64,000 nt of DNA from Algirhabdus cladophorae (GCF_044772865.1 NZ_CP173029.1:1426001-1490000); one strand, 5' to 3'. Positions 7,811 through 17,366 are shown, counted from the stretch's first letter. The notes: generated by a model from the sequence alone, not told the origin. Program-made: numbers and translations.

Positions 7811-10471
7811 ATGCAGACTGTTAACGACATCCGCTCGACCTTCCTGAACTATTTTGCAAAGCAAGATCATGAGGTTGTGCAATCCAGCCCCTTGGTTCCG
7901 CGCAACGATCCAACTTTGATGTTTGCCAACTCGGGCATGGTGCAGTTCAAGAACTTGTTCACTGGCGTGGAAAAGCGCGACTACACCCGTGCGACAACGG
8001 CGCAAAAATGTGTGCGGGCTGGGGGCAAGCACAATGATCTGGACAACGTGGGCTACACCGCGCGGCACCACACGTTTTTCGAGATGATGGGCAATTTCAG
8101 CTTTGGTGATTACTTCAAATCCGAGGCCATCCCGTTCGCGTGGGAACTGATCACCAAAGAACTGGGTATTCCCGCGGATAAACTGGTGGTAACGGTCTAT
8201 CATACGGATGATGAGGCCGCGAATATTTGGAAGAAGGTTGCGGGTCTGAGCGACGACCGGATCATTCGCATCGCAACAGATGACAATTTTTGGTCCATGG
8301 GGGCCACGGGGCCTTGCGGGCCTTGCACCGAAATTTTCTATGATCATGGCGATCACATTTGGGGTGGCCCTCCCGGTTCGCCCGAGGAAGACGGCGACCG
8401 TTTCGTCGAAATCTGGAACCTCGTTTTCATGCAATACGAGCAGTTCGAGGACGGTACACGCCGCGATTTGCCAAACCAATCGATTGATACTGGTATGGGC
8501 ATCGAACGGGTCGCGGCGCTGTTGCAGGGCACAAACGATAACTATGCCACGGACCTGATGCGCAGCCTGATCGAGGCCTCGGCGAATGTCAGTTCGTCGG
8601 ATCCAGATGGTCCGGGCAAAACACATCACCGCGTGATCGCGGACCACCTGCGCTCGACATCTTTTTTGATCGCTGATGGCGTGTTGCCGTCAAACGATGG
8701 CCGCGGCTATGTGTTGCGCAGGATCATGCGCCGCGCCATGCGCCATGCGCATCTTTTGGGCGTCAAGGATCCGATGATGCACAAGTTGGTCCCGGCCCTT
8801 GTGTCGAAAATGGGGGCTGCTTATCCAGAATTGGGTCAGGCGCAGGCGCTTATTCAACAAACCCTTGAGCAAGAAGAAAAGCGTTTTAAAACAACGCTGG
8901 ATCGCGGTCTAAAGCTGCTGGATGATGAATTGCAGGGATTGGACGAGGGCGCTGATTTGTCTGGTGCCGCAGCGTTCAAGCTTTACGACACCTACGGATT
9001 TCCTTTGGATCTGACGCAAGATGCGCTGCGCGAAAAGGGCCGTTCGGTTGACACCGATGGCTTTGATGCGGCCATGGCGGATCAAAAGGCCAAAGCCCGG
9101 GCTGCGTGGTCAGGATCCGGCGAGACGGCCGATGCGACCGTTTGGTTTGATGTGGCTGATGCCAATGGGCCGACAGACTTTTTAGGGTATGACACAGAAG
9201 TTGCTGAAGGTCAGGTTTTGGCGATTGTCCAAAAGACCATTAGTCTGATCGAGGCAAAAGAGGGGGATGACGTTCAAATCGCTTTGAACCAAACCCCGTT
9301 TTATGCCGAAAGCGGCGGTCAAGTTGGGGACACGGGCCAGATCAAGACAGAGACCGGAGTGGTCGATGTCACGGACACGCGCAAAGTGGCCGGTATTTTT
9401 GTCCACATCGGAACGGTTACACAAGGCGAGGTGCGCAACGGGCAGGCGGCTGAACTGACTGTTTCTCACCTGCGCCGCTCGGCTATCCGCGCCAATCACT
9501 CGGCCACGCATTTGCTGCATGAGGCCTTGCGAGTGGCTTTGGGCGATCACGTGGCGCAGCGCGGCTCGCTGAATGCCGAGGATCGCCTGCGGTTCGACTT
9601 TTCCCATAACGCCGCAGTGACGGTGGAACAGTTGCAACAGGTTGAACGGGATGTGAACGCTTATATCCGTCAAAATGCTGTGGTTGAGACGCGGATCATG
9701 ACCCCGGATGATGCCCGTGGCCTTGGGGCGCAGGCCTTGTTTGGTGAAAAATACGGTGACGAAGTGCGTGTTGTGTCTATGGGCACCTTGGCTGGATCAG
9801 GCAAAGGTATACAGGGCGACACATATTCTTTGGAACTGTGCGGCGGCACTCATGTGCGTCAAACGGGTGATATTGGGTTGTTTGTAACCCTTGGTGATAG
9901 CGCGTCTAGTGCCGGTGTGCGTCGGATTGAGGCCCTGACAGGACAGGCGGCGTTTGAGTATCTTTCCCAACAGGATCAGACCCTTGCCCAGACGGCCTTG
10001 GCCCTTAAAGCGCCCGCAGCAGATGTGCCGGACCGGGTCAAAGCATTGATGGACGAGCGTAAATCGCTCACCAATGAAGTGGCCCAACTGCGTCGCGAAC
10101 TGGCTATGGCCGGTGGTGGCGGGGCTGCACCAGCCGAGGCGGAAACAGTGGGCGAGGTTGCGTTCTTTGCACAAACCCTTTCGGGGGTCACTGGGCGTGA
10201 TTTGCCGGCCCTGATCGATGAACACAAGGCGCGACTGGGGTCTGCCGCGGTGCTTTTGATTGCTGATACAGGTGACAAAGCAGCGGTTGCCGCTGGGGTC
10301 AGTTCCGATCTTACAGATCGCGTTTCCGCCGTGGATCTGGTGAAAGCTGCCGTTGCTGAACTGGGTGGCAAAGGCGGTGGTGGCCGTCCTGATATGGCCC
10401 AAGGCGGCGGTGCAAATGCAAGTAACGCCGTGGCGGCAATTGCCGCGGCCAAAGCCATATTGGAAGGATAG
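7811..10471 (+). CDS. alaS: Alanyl-tRNA synthetase
   Basis: This 886-residue class II synthetase charges tRNA-Ala. The N-terminus RSTFLNYFAKQDHEVVQSSP and NSGMVQFKNLFTG is the aminoacylation domain. The editing domain has the zinc-binding NHSATHLLH near residue 562 and CGGTHV near 677, needed to clear mischarged Ser- and Gly-tRNA-Ala. The Gly/Ala-rich C-Ala domain ends the protein. Length is standard. The DUF1330 gene follows five bases after the stop and is probably cotranscribed. Confidence 0.97.
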   Translation: MQTVNDIRSTFLNYFAKQDHEVVQSSPLVPRNDPTLMFANSGMVQFKNLFTGVEKRDYTRATTAQKCVRAGGKHNDLDNVGYTARHHTFFEMMGNFSFGDYFKSEAIPFAWELITKELGIPADKLVVTVYHTDDEAANIWKKVAGLSDDRIIRIATDDNFWSMGATGPCGPCTEIFYDHGDHIWGGPPGSPEEDGDRFVEIWNLVFMQYEQFEDGTRRDLPNQSIDTGMGIERVAALLQGTNDNYATDLMRSLIEASANVSSSDPDGPGKTHHRVIADHLRSTSFLIADGVLPSNDGRGYVLRRIMRRAMRHAHLLGVKDPMMHKLVPALVSKMGAAYPELGQAQALIQQTLEQEEKRFKTTLDRGLKLLDDELQGLDEGADLSGAAAFKLYDTYGFPLDLTQDALREKGRSVDTDGFDAAMADQKAKARAAWSGSGETADATVWFDVADANGPTDFLGYDTEVAEGQVLAIVQKTISLIEAKEGDDVQIALNQTPFYAESGGQVGDTGQIKTETGVVDVTDTRKVAGIFVHIGTVTQGEVRNGQAAELTVSHLRRSAIRANHSATHLLHEALRVALGDHVAQRGSLNAEDRLRFDFSHNAAVTVEQLQQVERDVNAYIRQNAVVETRIMTPDDARGLGAQALFGEKYGDEVRVVSMGTLAGSGKGIQGDTYSLELCGGTHVRQTGDIGLFVTLGDSASSAGVRRIEALTGQAAFEYLSQQDQTLAQTALALKAPAADVPDRVKALMDERKSLTNEVAQLRRELAMAGGGGAAPAEAETVGEVAFFAQTLSGVTGRDLPALIDEHKARLGSAAVLLIADTGDKAAVAAGVSSDLTDRVSAVDLVKAAVAELGGKGGGGRPDMAQGGGANASNAVAAIAAAKAILEG

Positions 10472-10476
10472 CAGTT

Positions 10477-10764
10477 ATGCCCAAAGCTCTTTGGATCGCT
10501 CATGTTCATGTCACAGATGAAGAGCGCTACGCAAAATACGCAGCCCTCGCCACGGGTGCGATCGAAAGCCATGGTGGCGAATTTATGTCCCGCGCAGGCC
10601 GCTATGAAATTCTGGAGGGTCAGGACCGCAAACGCAATGTGGTTGCACGCTTTCCCAGTCTGCAAGCCGCCCACGATTGCTACTATTCTGAGGCCTATCA
10701 AGAGGCGCTCGGCTTTGCCAAAGGTGCCTCAGAGCGCGATCTTATGATCCTAGAAGAAACTTAA
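10477..10764 (+). CDS. DUF1330 family protein
   Basis: This 95-residue protein belongs to the DUF1330 family, a dimeric alpha+beta ferredoxin-like fold related to the antibiotic-biosynthesis-monooxygenase/EthD group. The family pattern is seen in WIAHVHVTDEERYAKYAAL, the central GGEFMSRAGRYEILEG and FPSLQAAHDCYYSEAYQEA. No catalytic function is established for it. It starts five bases after alaS, with AAGGA at the end of alaS as ribosome-binding site, so it is translated from the alaS message. Its stop codon lies inside a terminator hairpin. Confidence 0.85.
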   Translation: MPKALWIAHVHVTDEERYAKYAALATGAIESHGGEFMSRAGRYEILEGQDRKRNVVARFPSLQAAHDCYYSEAYQEALGFAKGASERDLMILEET

Positions 10765-10775
10765 GTTTCTTTTTT
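10754..10775 (+). terminator. Terminator overlapping the DUF1330 stop codon
   Basis: AAGAAAC-TTAA-GTTTCTT is a perfect inverted repeat (10754-10771) whose loop contains the TAA stop, followed by more T to 10775. A second, GC-rich hairpin stands about 30 bases further on. Confidence 0.65.
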
Positions 10776-10800
10776 CAAAAAATACTCTCGCCGAAGGCAA

Positions 10801-10830
10801 AAAGCCGCCCTCGCAGGGGCGGCTTTATTT
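10801..10830 (-). terminator. Bidirectional terminator between alaS/DUF1330 and typA
   Basis: AAAGCCGCCC and GGGCGGCTTT form a 10-pair stem around a six-base loop, with A-rich sequence on the left and T-rich sequence on the right. It can therefore end transcripts from both sides of this convergent junction; typA stops at 10833. Confidence 0.82.
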
Positions 10831-10832
10831 AT

Positions 10833-12650
10833 TTAAGCCGAACGTGAGGCCCGTTTGCGTTCGTGCGGATCCAAGTGCCGCTTGCGCATACGAATGGCAT
10901 TTGGCGTGACTTCGACCAATTCGTCGTCATCGATATAGGCGATGGCTTCTTCCAGTGACAAACGCACGGGCGTTGTCAAACGAACGGCTTCATCGGTGCC
11001 CGATGCCCGCACGTTGGTCAGTTTTTTGCCCTTCAACGGGTTCACTTCCAAGTCGTTCTCGCGGCTGTGTTCGCCGATGACCATGCCTTGGTACACATTT
11101 TCTTGGGAGCCGATAAAGAACTTACCGCGGTCCTCAAGATTGAAGATCGCATAGGCTACAGACACGCCGTTTTCCATAGAAATCAGAACGCCTGCACGGC
11201 GCCCTGGGATATGGCCCTTGTGTGGGGCCCAGTCGTGGAACACGCGGTTCATCACGCCAGTACCGCGCGTATCGGTCAGGAATTCACCATGATATCCGAT
11301 CAAACCACGGGCTGGGACGTGGGCGATGATGCGGGTTTTGCCAGCGCCCGCTTGTTTCATCTCAACCAGATCGCCTTTGCGGGCACCGGTGATTTTTTCG
11401 ATAACGGACCCCGAATATTCGTCATCCACATCGATAGTGACTTCTTCGATCGGCTCCATGCGCTGGCCGTCGATGGTTTGAAACAGAACCTGTGGGCGCG
11501 AGATGGACAGCTCAAACCCCTCGCGGCGCATGTTTTCGATCAAAACACCCATTTGCAATTCGCCACGGCCTGCCACTTCGAAGGCGTCGCCGCCAGGCGT
11601 GTCGGTGACTTGGATAGCCACGTTGGATTCGGCTTCTTTCATCAGGCGTTCGCGGATCACACGGGACTGCACTTTTTTGCCATCACGACCGGCCAGTGGG
11701 CTGTCGTTGATCCCAAAAGTTACAGTAATCGTGGGCGGATCGATAGGCTGGGCGGGAATGGCTTCGTCCACATCGACACTGCAAATTGTGTCGGCCACGG
11801 TGGCCTTTGCCATACCTGCCAGCGAGACAATATCACCCGCTTCGGCTGCATCGATAGGCGTTTGGGTCAGGCCGCGAAACGCCAGAATTTTGGTGCAACG
11901 GAACTGTTCAATCTTAGTACCATCCATCGACAGCGCTTTGACAGTTTCGCCAGCTTTCAACGTGCCGCTTTCAACACGACCTGTCAGAAGGCGACCAATG
12001 AAAGGGTCAGAACCCAATGTGGTGGCCAGCATCCGGAACGGCTCGGCACGTGACGCAATTTGTTTCGGGGCAGGGACGTGATCCAGCACCAGATCCAACA
12101 GCGCTGTAAGATCCTTACGGGGACCGTCCAATTCCATATCGGCCCAGCCAGAACGGCCCGAGGCATACATTGACGGGAAGTCCAACTGTTCGTCGCTGGC
12201 GCCCAAGTTGGCAAAAAGATCAAAGCATTCGTCCAATGCCCGGTCAGGTTCTGCGTCCTGTTTGTCGACTTTGTTCAGCACCACAATGGGGCGCAGGCCC
12301 AAAGCCAAGGCTTTGGACGTGACGAATTTGGTTTGGGGCATGGGGCCTTCTGCGGCATCCACCAGCAAAACAACACCGTCAACCATGGACAGGATCCGCT
12401 CGACCTCACCACCGAAATCGGCGTGACCGGGGGTGTCTACAATATTGATCCGTGTGCCTTTCCATTCCACCGACGTGGCTTTGGCAAGGATTGTGATCCC
12501 GCGTTCACGTTCCAGATCGTTGCTGTCCATAGCGCGTTCAGCCACTGCTTGGTTTTCGCGAAACGAGCCGGATTGTTTGAGCAATTCGTCGACCAAAGTT
12601 GTCTTGCCGTGGTCAACGTGTGCAATGATTGCGATATTACGCAGGTCCAT
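10833..12650 (-). CDS. typA: Translational GTPase TypA/BipA
   Basis: This 605-residue protein is a ribosome-associated GTPase of the EF-G family involved in ribosome assembly and stress adaptation. GTP-binding motifs are AHVDHGKTTL (G1), RERGITI (G2), DTPGHADFGGEVERI (G3) and NKVDKQ (G4). These are followed by the EF-Tu-like beta barrel, domains III and V, and the BipA-specific C-terminus ending in a basic KRHLDPHERKRASRSA. Length is normal. The gene is convergent with the alaS operon and lies 64 bases downstream of the SMR gene on the same strand. Confidence 0.96.
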   Translation of the reverse strand: MDLRNIAIIAHVDHGKTTLVDELLKQSGSFRENQAVAERAMDSNDLERERGITILAKATSVEWKGTRINIVDTPGHADFGGEVERILSMVDGVVLLVDAAEGPMPQTKFVTSKALALGLRPIVVLNKVDKQDAEPDRALDECFDLFANLGASDEQLDFPSMYASGRSGWADMELDGPRKDLTALLDLVLDHVPAPKQIASRAEPFRMLATTLGSDPFIGRLLTGRVESGTLKAGETVKALSMDGTKIEQFRCTKILAFRGLTQTPIDAAEAGDIVSLAGMAKATVADTICSVDVDEAIPAQPIDPPTITVTFGINDSPLAGRDGKKVQSRVIRERLMKEAESNVAIQVTDTPGGDAFEVAGRGELQMGVLIENMRREGFELSISRPQVLFQTIDGQRMEPIEEVTIDVDDEYSGSVIEKITGARKGDLVEMKQAGAGKTRIIAHVPARGLIGYHGEFLTDTRGTGVMNRVFHDWAPHKGHIPGRRAGVLISMENGVSVAYAIFNLEDRGKFFIGSQENVYQGMVIGEHSRENDLEVNPLKGKKLTNVRASGTDEAVRLTTPVRLSLEEAIAYIDDDELVEVTPNAIRMRKRHLDPHERKRASRSA

Positions 12651-12714
12651 AATTACGAGCCTTTTAAGGAGGATTTGGCGCCAACTAACGTGGGCAGGCG
12701 CGAAAGGCTAGCCC

Positions 12715-13050
12715 TTAATGTGTCGCAGTTGAAGAAAACAAATGGATGATCAAGATGCCTGACAGGATCATTCCCATGCCAAGGATCGCCCATAGATCCA
12801 GTTTTTGACCATAAACGATCCACGCAATGCCTGCGATCAACACAATCCCAAGGCCTGACCAGATCGCATACATAATGCCAACTGGCATGAATTTGAGTGT
12901 CAAAGAAAGCAAATAAAATGATATTGCATAGGCCCCAACCACCAAAACCGAGGGCCAAAATTTTGTAAATTGCTGGCTGGCTTGCAGCGCTGTGGTGCCA
13001 ATGGTTTCCGCCATGACGGCAAGTATCAGGAAAATTACGTGTTTGGGCAT
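12715..13050 (-). CDS. Small multidrug resistance (SMR) family transporter
   Basis: This 111-residue protein has four transmembrane helices. The proton- and drug-coupling glutamate of EmrE is present as Glu15 in AVMAETIGTTALQAS, and the YAIWSGLGIVLIAG signature of helix 3 is intact. These points indicate an antiporter of the EmrE/QacE branch for lipophilic cations, or a guanidinium/polyamine exporter as in other SMR subtypes. It begins four bases after the YitT-like gene stops, so the two form an operon. Confidence 0.88.
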   Translation of the reverse strand: MPKHVIFLILAVMAETIGTTALQASQQFTKFWPSVLVVGAYAISFYLLSLTLKFMPVGIMYAIWSGLGIVLIAGIAWIVYGQKLDLWAILGMGMILSGILIIHLFSSTATH

Positions 13051-13054
13051 AGGC

Positions 13055-13669
13055 TTACCTTGCGATGTACCGGTCTGTGCGGTGGTTAAAGGTGATCACC
13101 ATGTTCAATACAATCGCGCCGAGCAAAGACCAAATGATCAAACTCGTATCGAGCAAGAAAAACGCAAAACCGAACAAAAGAGCATCAACGATCAGTTGTA
13201 CATAGCCCGCTTTAAATCCGGTTTTGGACTGTATCAACAAGGCGAGTACTCCAAACCCACCCAGTGATCCATTGTGACGGAACATGGCAAGCAACCCCAT
13301 GCCGATGATAGCGCCGGCACAGACAGCCCCCACGGCCGGGTGAACGTAGTCAAAGACCAACCCTTGGGGCAGGGCAGCACTGAGCACGGACAAAAGCGTC
13401 ACTGCGGCAAGAGATTTCACGGTAAAGCTACATCCCAAGACCCGCCAAGCGAGCACATAAAATGGAAGGTTGATCACAAAGAAAACTAAGCCAAAATTCA
13501 GGCCGGTCAGATAACTGATAATGACTGCAAAGCCAGCTGTTTGGCCTGTAATCAAACCTGCTTGGGTCAAAAGCGTTACACCAATAGCACAGAGCCCCAC
13601 GCCAAGGCCGATGCCTTGGACGTCTTCCAGCGGGGTGTGGTGAACGGAAAGGGGTGTTGTCTGCGCCAT
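13055..13669 (-). CDS. YitT-family inner membrane protein
   Basis: This 204-residue protein has five to six predicted transmembrane helices, with GLGVGLCAIGVTLLTQAGLI at the start and AVGAVCAGAIIGMGLLAMFRHNGSLGG in the middle, which match YitT/DUF161 (YczE-like) membrane proteins. The cytoplasmic C-terminal DUF2179 domain found in some relatives is absent. The transported substrate is unknown. It is the first gene of a two-gene operon with the SMR pump, on the minus strand opposite the end of the icd transcript. Confidence 0.72.
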   Translation of the reverse strand: MAQTTPLSVHHTPLEDVQGIGLGVGLCAIGVTLLTQAGLITGQTAGFAVIISYLTGLNFGLVFFVINLPFYVLAWRVLGCSFTVKSLAAVTLLSVLSAALPQGLVFDYVHPAVGAVCAGAIIGMGLLAMFRHNGSLGGFGVLALLIQSKTGFKAGYVQLIVDALLFGFAFFLLDTSLIIWSLLGAIVLNMVITFNHRTDRYIAR

Positions 13670-13726
13670 GTGGTGCAGTTAGGTCAGTCTTGCTGTCTTT
13701 TCCAGCCTTGCTGTTGGGTTTTCATG

Positions 13727-13754
13727 AAAAAAAGCCCGTCCTTTGGGGGCAGGC
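13727..13754 (-). terminator. Candidate terminator of icd
   Basis: Read on the minus strand, GCCTGCCC and GGACGGGC form a stem with one mismatch and one G-U pair, followed by seven T. It lies about 35-60 bases after the icd stop codon. Confidence 0.7.
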
Positions 13755-13786
13755 CTTCTAGTTGCGATGATTTTAGGCAGCTTGCG

Positions 13787-14995
13787 CTACATTGCGGCGT
13801 TCAGGTTTTCATCGATTTTCTCAAGAAACCCTTCCGTGGTCAGCCAACTTTGGTTTGGACCCACCAAAAGTGCCAGATCTTTGGTCATGGATCCGCTTTC
13901 CACGGTTTCCACGATGACCCGCTCCAACGTGTTGGCAAATCCCATCAATTCCGCATTGTCGTCCAGCTTGGCGCGGTGTTTCAACCCGCCGGTCCAAGCA
14001 TAAATCGAGGCAATAGAATTGGTCGAGGTTGCTTCACCTTTTTGATGTTGCCGGTAGTGACGTGTGACAGTGCCGTGGGCCGCCTCCGCTTCGACGATTT
14101 TGCCGTCTGGCGTCATCAATTGCGAGGTCATCAGCCCAAGCGAGCCGAACCCTTGGGCCACAGTGTCGGATTGCACGTCGCCATCATAGTTTTTGCAGGC
14201 CCAGACAAATTTGCCGGACCATTTCATTGCCGAGGCCACCATATCGTCAATCAATCGGTGTTGATAATAAAGGCCAGCTTCTTTGAACTGCTCCTCAAAT
14301 TCGGCTTCGTAGATTTCTTGGAAGATATCCTTGAACCGGCCGTCATAGGCCTTGAGGATGGTGTTTTTGGTCGACAGATAAACGGGCCAGCCGATGTTTA
14401 GGCCGTAATTGAAAGAGGCGCGAGCGAAATCGATGATGGACTCGTCGAGGTTATACATGCCCATCGCAACGCCGGCAGCAGGGCTATCAAAAACCTCCTT
14501 TTCGATCACTGTTCCGTCTTCGCCCACGAATTTCATCGTCAGTTTGCCGGGGCCCGGCATCAGAAAATCAGTGGCTTTGTATTGGTCCCCAAACGCGTGC
14601 CGCCCGATCACAATCGGATCGGTCCAACCCGGCACAAGACGGGGCACGTTTTTGCAAATGATCGGCGCGCGAAACACAACGCCGCCCAAGATATTGCGAA
14701 TTGTCCCATTGGGCGAGCGCCACATCTTTTTGAGACCAAACTCTTCGACACGCTGCTCGTCAGGGGTGATCGTCGCACATTTGACGCCAACGCCGTACTT
14801 TTTGATGGCTTCGGCCGCATCGATGGTGATCTGATCGTCTGTCTCATCCCGGACTTCCATGCCAAGGTCATAATATTTCAGATCAATGTCCAAATAGGGC
14901 AGGATCAGTTTTTGCTTGATAAAATCCCACATAATGCGGGTCATTTCATCACCGTCTAATTCGACAATTGGGTTTTCGACCTTGATTTTTGACAT
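13787..14995 (-). CDS. icd: NADP-dependent isocitrate dehydrogenase
   Basis: This 402-residue enzyme converts isocitrate to 2-oxoglutarate in the TCA cycle with reduction of NADP. MSKIKVENPIVELDGDEMTR and the later AHGTVTRHYR and TNSIASIYAWTGGLKHR segments identify the eukaryotic-like homodimeric subfamily typical of Alphaproteobacteria, not the E. coli type. The ATG at 14995 is chosen because GGAGG lies eight bases upstream and the family begins here; an upstream in-frame extension to 15127 has no family counterpart. Gene and operon structure suggest a single transcription unit ending at the hairpin near 13730. Confidence 0.96.
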   Translation of the reverse strand: MSKIKVENPIVELDGDEMTRIMWDFIKQKLILPYLDIDLKYYDLGMEVRDETDDQITIDAAEAIKKYGVGVKCATITPDEQRVEEFGLKKMWRSPNGTIRNILGGVVFRAPIICKNVPRLVPGWTDPIVIGRHAFGDQYKATDFLMPGPGKLTMKFVGEDGTVIEKEVFDSPAAGVAMGMYNLDESIIDFARASFNYGLNIGWPVYLSTKNTILKAYDGRFKDIFQEIYEAEFEEQFKEAGLYYQHRLIDDMVASAMKWSGKFVWACKNYDGDVQSDTVAQGFGSLGLMTSQLMTPDGKIVEAEAAHGTVTRHYRQHQKGEATSTNSIASIYAWTGGLKHRAKLDDNAELMGFANTLERVIVETVESGSMTKDLALLVGPNQSWLTTEGFLEKIDENLNAAM

Positions 14996-15174
14996 GGGGA
15001 AGGGCCTCCGTTCGGATGTCTGCTGCCTTTGTCTTAGCAAGGCGGGAATGGTCTGGAAAGAAAGCATGCGACTGTATGCAAACAATTTGAATAAAAAGGT
15101 CGTTTTTGCGTGGAGGGAGATAACCAAATATCAATTTTGTTGCCCGAGAAGGGGTCCTGAAGAGGACCGCGACC

Positions 15175-15486
15175 GTGCGATTTTTATGTTTACTTGTTGT
15201 TTTTACTGTTAGTTTTGCGGCAGCGCCCGTTGCGTTGATCTTGGTGGCGGAACCGAAACTAGGCAAACCGATTGTTGTCGTGGCAAAACCTTGGGGTATT
15301 GCCGCGACAAAAGTGGTCGAAGCTGCGCAAGGCAGCTTCCTATCGCCGCAAGCCACTCGATTAGCGGTTTGGTCGGTGATGCGATCCGAAACTTATGCAA
15401 CCGACTTGAAAATGAAGGGTGCTTGGCTGGTCTTGGATGGCGCGGCGCTCGCCCAAATTTGCGGAGTAACTGATGCCTCAGTCTAA
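15175..15486 (+). CDS. Small exported or membrane-anchored protein, unknown
   Basis: This 103-residue protein starts with GTG and has a hydrophobic N-terminus (FLCLLVVFTVSFAAAPVALIL) that is either a signal peptide or a membrane anchor. The rest contains KGAWLVLDGAALAQICGV, which I believe is conserved among roseobacter hypotheticals, but I cannot name the family. AGAGGA lies about nine bases before the start. Its last 14 bases overlap the start of the chemoreceptor gene, so the two are probably translationally coupled. Confidence 0.65.
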   Translation: MRFLCLLVVFTVSFAAAPVALILVAEPKLGKPIVVVAKPWGIAATKVVEAAQGSFLSPQATRLAVWSVMRSETYATDLKMKGAWLVLDGAALAQICGVTDASV

Positions 15487-17086
15487 TCTAGATCTGGTAT
15501 ATCGTAGAGTAATTACCGACGTGCAAAACGGGTTGGCGCAAACACTGTGTTTCCTTTTGGCGCCACTGCCGGTCCTGGCGGCCTTTTTGACCGGATTGCC
15601 GGTGGTTCCATTCGCACTCGGCTCTGGTGCTTTGGTAGTGGCTTTTTGCGTCTCGGCTGTTCTGTTGGGCCGGTTTAAAGTCTATGTGACAGCGGCCAGT
15701 TTGGTCGGATTTTGTATCTTGTTTACCGCCGCATTTACAGGTCATGCGTGGCAGCTGGACAGTCATATGCTGTTTTTTGCCTCAGTGGCGATTATCGCCA
15801 CCCAGAGCAATATAGCGACGCTTGTCATGGCAGCGGCAATGATTGCAGGGCATCATTTGGTGCTGTCGATTGTCATGCCCAGCCTTGTCTACCCGGGCTT
15901 TGAAACGATCGCGGCAGTTGAACGCACGGTATTTCACGGGCTCATTGTAATTTTGGAGACGGCCACCCTTATCTTGGCAGTGCTGCATCGCCAAAAACTC
16001 AGCCAGCAAGTTGAAAGTGAAAAATCCAAGGCCTTGGAGGCCGCCATGACCTCACAAAAAGCGCAAGCAGAGGCCGACAAGGCAGCGCAACAATTGATCA
16101 TCGGAGTGTCGAGTCTTCGGTCAGGCTTGGCAAAACTTGCAAAAGACAATTTGGATTGCAAAATTGAAGACGAGCTAAGTGCCGAGTTCCAGGACCTTGG
16201 CAATGATTTCAATTATGTTGTGGATCGTCTCAAAGCGGTCCTGGAAAAAACCACTGATGCGGCGGGAGATTTGCACAGCAATTCCTCGGAGTTGGAACAA
16301 GCCACGCACTCATTGACGAATGTCTCAGCACAAAACGACACCAAGATAAAACAATCTACCCATACGGTGGAGCATCTTGTGGCCTCAGCTCAGACCACTG
16401 TTGAAGATGCACAGACGGCAGTTGAAAAGGCCAAGTCGGCCCAAAATACAGCCCAACAAGGCGGGGACGTTGTTACCCAAGCCATTGAAGCTATGCAGAA
16501 AATTGAACGTTCGTCTTCGGAAATATCCAAAATTATCACTGTCATCGAAGACATTGCGTTCCAAACAAACATGTTGGCCCTGAACGCCGCTGTGGAAGCT
16601 GCACGCGCTGGTGAAAGTGGACGCGGGTTTTCTGTTGTGGCCTCTGAGGTCCGCATTCTTGCTCAAAACACTGCCACTGCGGCCAGCAACGTGAATTCCT
16701 TGATCAAAAGCAGTACGGTGCATGTGTCTGAGGGGGTCAAACTGGTGGCTGAAACGGGCCAGTCTCTGAGTGGGATCGTCGATGCCTCTTCTGATGCACG
16801 CGCTTTAATCGAAAAGATTTACGCGCAGACGTCCATGCAGGCACAGGATCTTACGCAGATGAATTGTGCCGTCGGTGACGTAAACCGCATCAATGCCAAG
16901 GGCATGGAAGATCTTTCCGTGGTAACCCAAATGGTGCCAGACCTTGCGGCCACTGCGTTTGAATTGCGTGAGTTAATCAACCGGTTCAATCTGCCTCAGC
17001 AGGCCTCGGACTCAAACCATTTTGATGAAGAAACCCATGCTGTGGTTTCGGAAGGCGAGCCCCCCGAAATTCTGCTTCGCGCCTAG
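15473..17086 (+). CDS. Polytopic methyl-accepting chemotaxis protein
   Basis: This 537-residue receptor has about six transmembrane helices in residues 20-180 instead of the usual two with a periplasmic domain. The sequence AGHHLVLSIVMPSLVYPG lies in the loop/helix region near 125-145. A HAMP-like and coiled-coil stretch (residues 180-280) leads to the signalling domain, whose hairpin tip AFQTNMLALNAAVEAARAGE is near 360-380 and is fully conserved, so it should engage CheA/CheW. A membrane-embedded sensor would fit an intracellular or membrane-state signal such as energy or redox status; this is inference. No che genes are nearby. Confidence 0.88.
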   Translation: MPQSNLDLVYRRVITDVQNGLAQTLCFLLAPLPVLAAFLTGLPVVPFALGSGALVVAFCVSAVLLGRFKVYVTAASLVGFCILFTAAFTGHAWQLDSHMLFFASVAIIATQSNIATLVMAAAMIAGHHLVLSIVMPSLVYPGFETIAAVERTVFHGLIVILETATLILAVLHRQKLSQQVESEKSKALEAAMTSQKAQAEADKAAQQLIIGVSSLRSGLAKLAKDNLDCKIEDELSAEFQDLGNDFNYVVDRLKAVLEKTTDAAGDLHSNSSELEQATHSLTNVSAQNDTKIKQSTHTVEHLVASAQTTVEDAQTAVEKAKSAQNTAQQGGDVVTQAIEAMQKIERSSSEISKIITVIEDIAFQTNMLALNAAVEAARAGESGRGFSVVASEVRILAQNTATAASNVNSLIKSSTVHVSEGVKLVAETGQSLSGIVDASSDARALIEKIYAQTSMQAQDLTQMNCAVGDVNRINAKGMEDLSVVTQMVPDLAATAFELRELINRFNLPQQASDSNHFDEETHAVVSEGEPPEILLRA

Positions 17087-17151
17087 GATCTAATGTATGC
17101 GGCCTAAGCTGATGACGCTGCCAACAGCCAAGATCCCCTTATGGATCAGGC

Positions 17152-17361
17152 TTAAGTGATACCATGCTGGGCAAGAACGCTGCGCGCCCGTGCTTCTGCA
17201 CGACGCACGCGTACAGCTGTCAAAAAGGCCTCTTGCAGTGTTTGCGAGCTGGCCCCCAAAATTTCTGCAATCTGATCAACAACTTGTGTTGAATCTTCTT
17301 TTTCAGCTGCGGCCAAAGCTTTGAGCGCCAGTTCGTCTGCAAGATCTTCTGTAAGGCTCAT
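17152..17361 (-). CDS. Short conserved helical protein, unknown
   Basis: This 69-residue acidic protein (MSLTEDLADELALKALAAAE to RARSVLAQHGIT) is predicted to be almost entirely helical. It has no recognisable motif. It starts five bases after the alpha/beta hydrolase stop on the same strand, so it is very likely cotranscribed with that gene. Confidence 0.6.
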   Translation of the reverse strand: MSLTEDLADELALKALAAAEKEDSTQVVDQIAEILGASSQTLQEAFLTAVRVRRAEARARSVLAQHGIT

Positions 17362-17366
17362 CTGGC

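Noticed and set aside
7682..8647. 321-codon minus-strand frame opposite alaS
   Set aside because: Antisense to the conserved synthetase core, no recognisable domain and no ribosome-binding site.
11067..12053. 328-codon open frame on the plus strand opposite typA
   Set aside because: It is a shadow of a strongly conserved gene on the other strand; its translation has no family resemblance and is His/Phe-rich as antisense frames often are.
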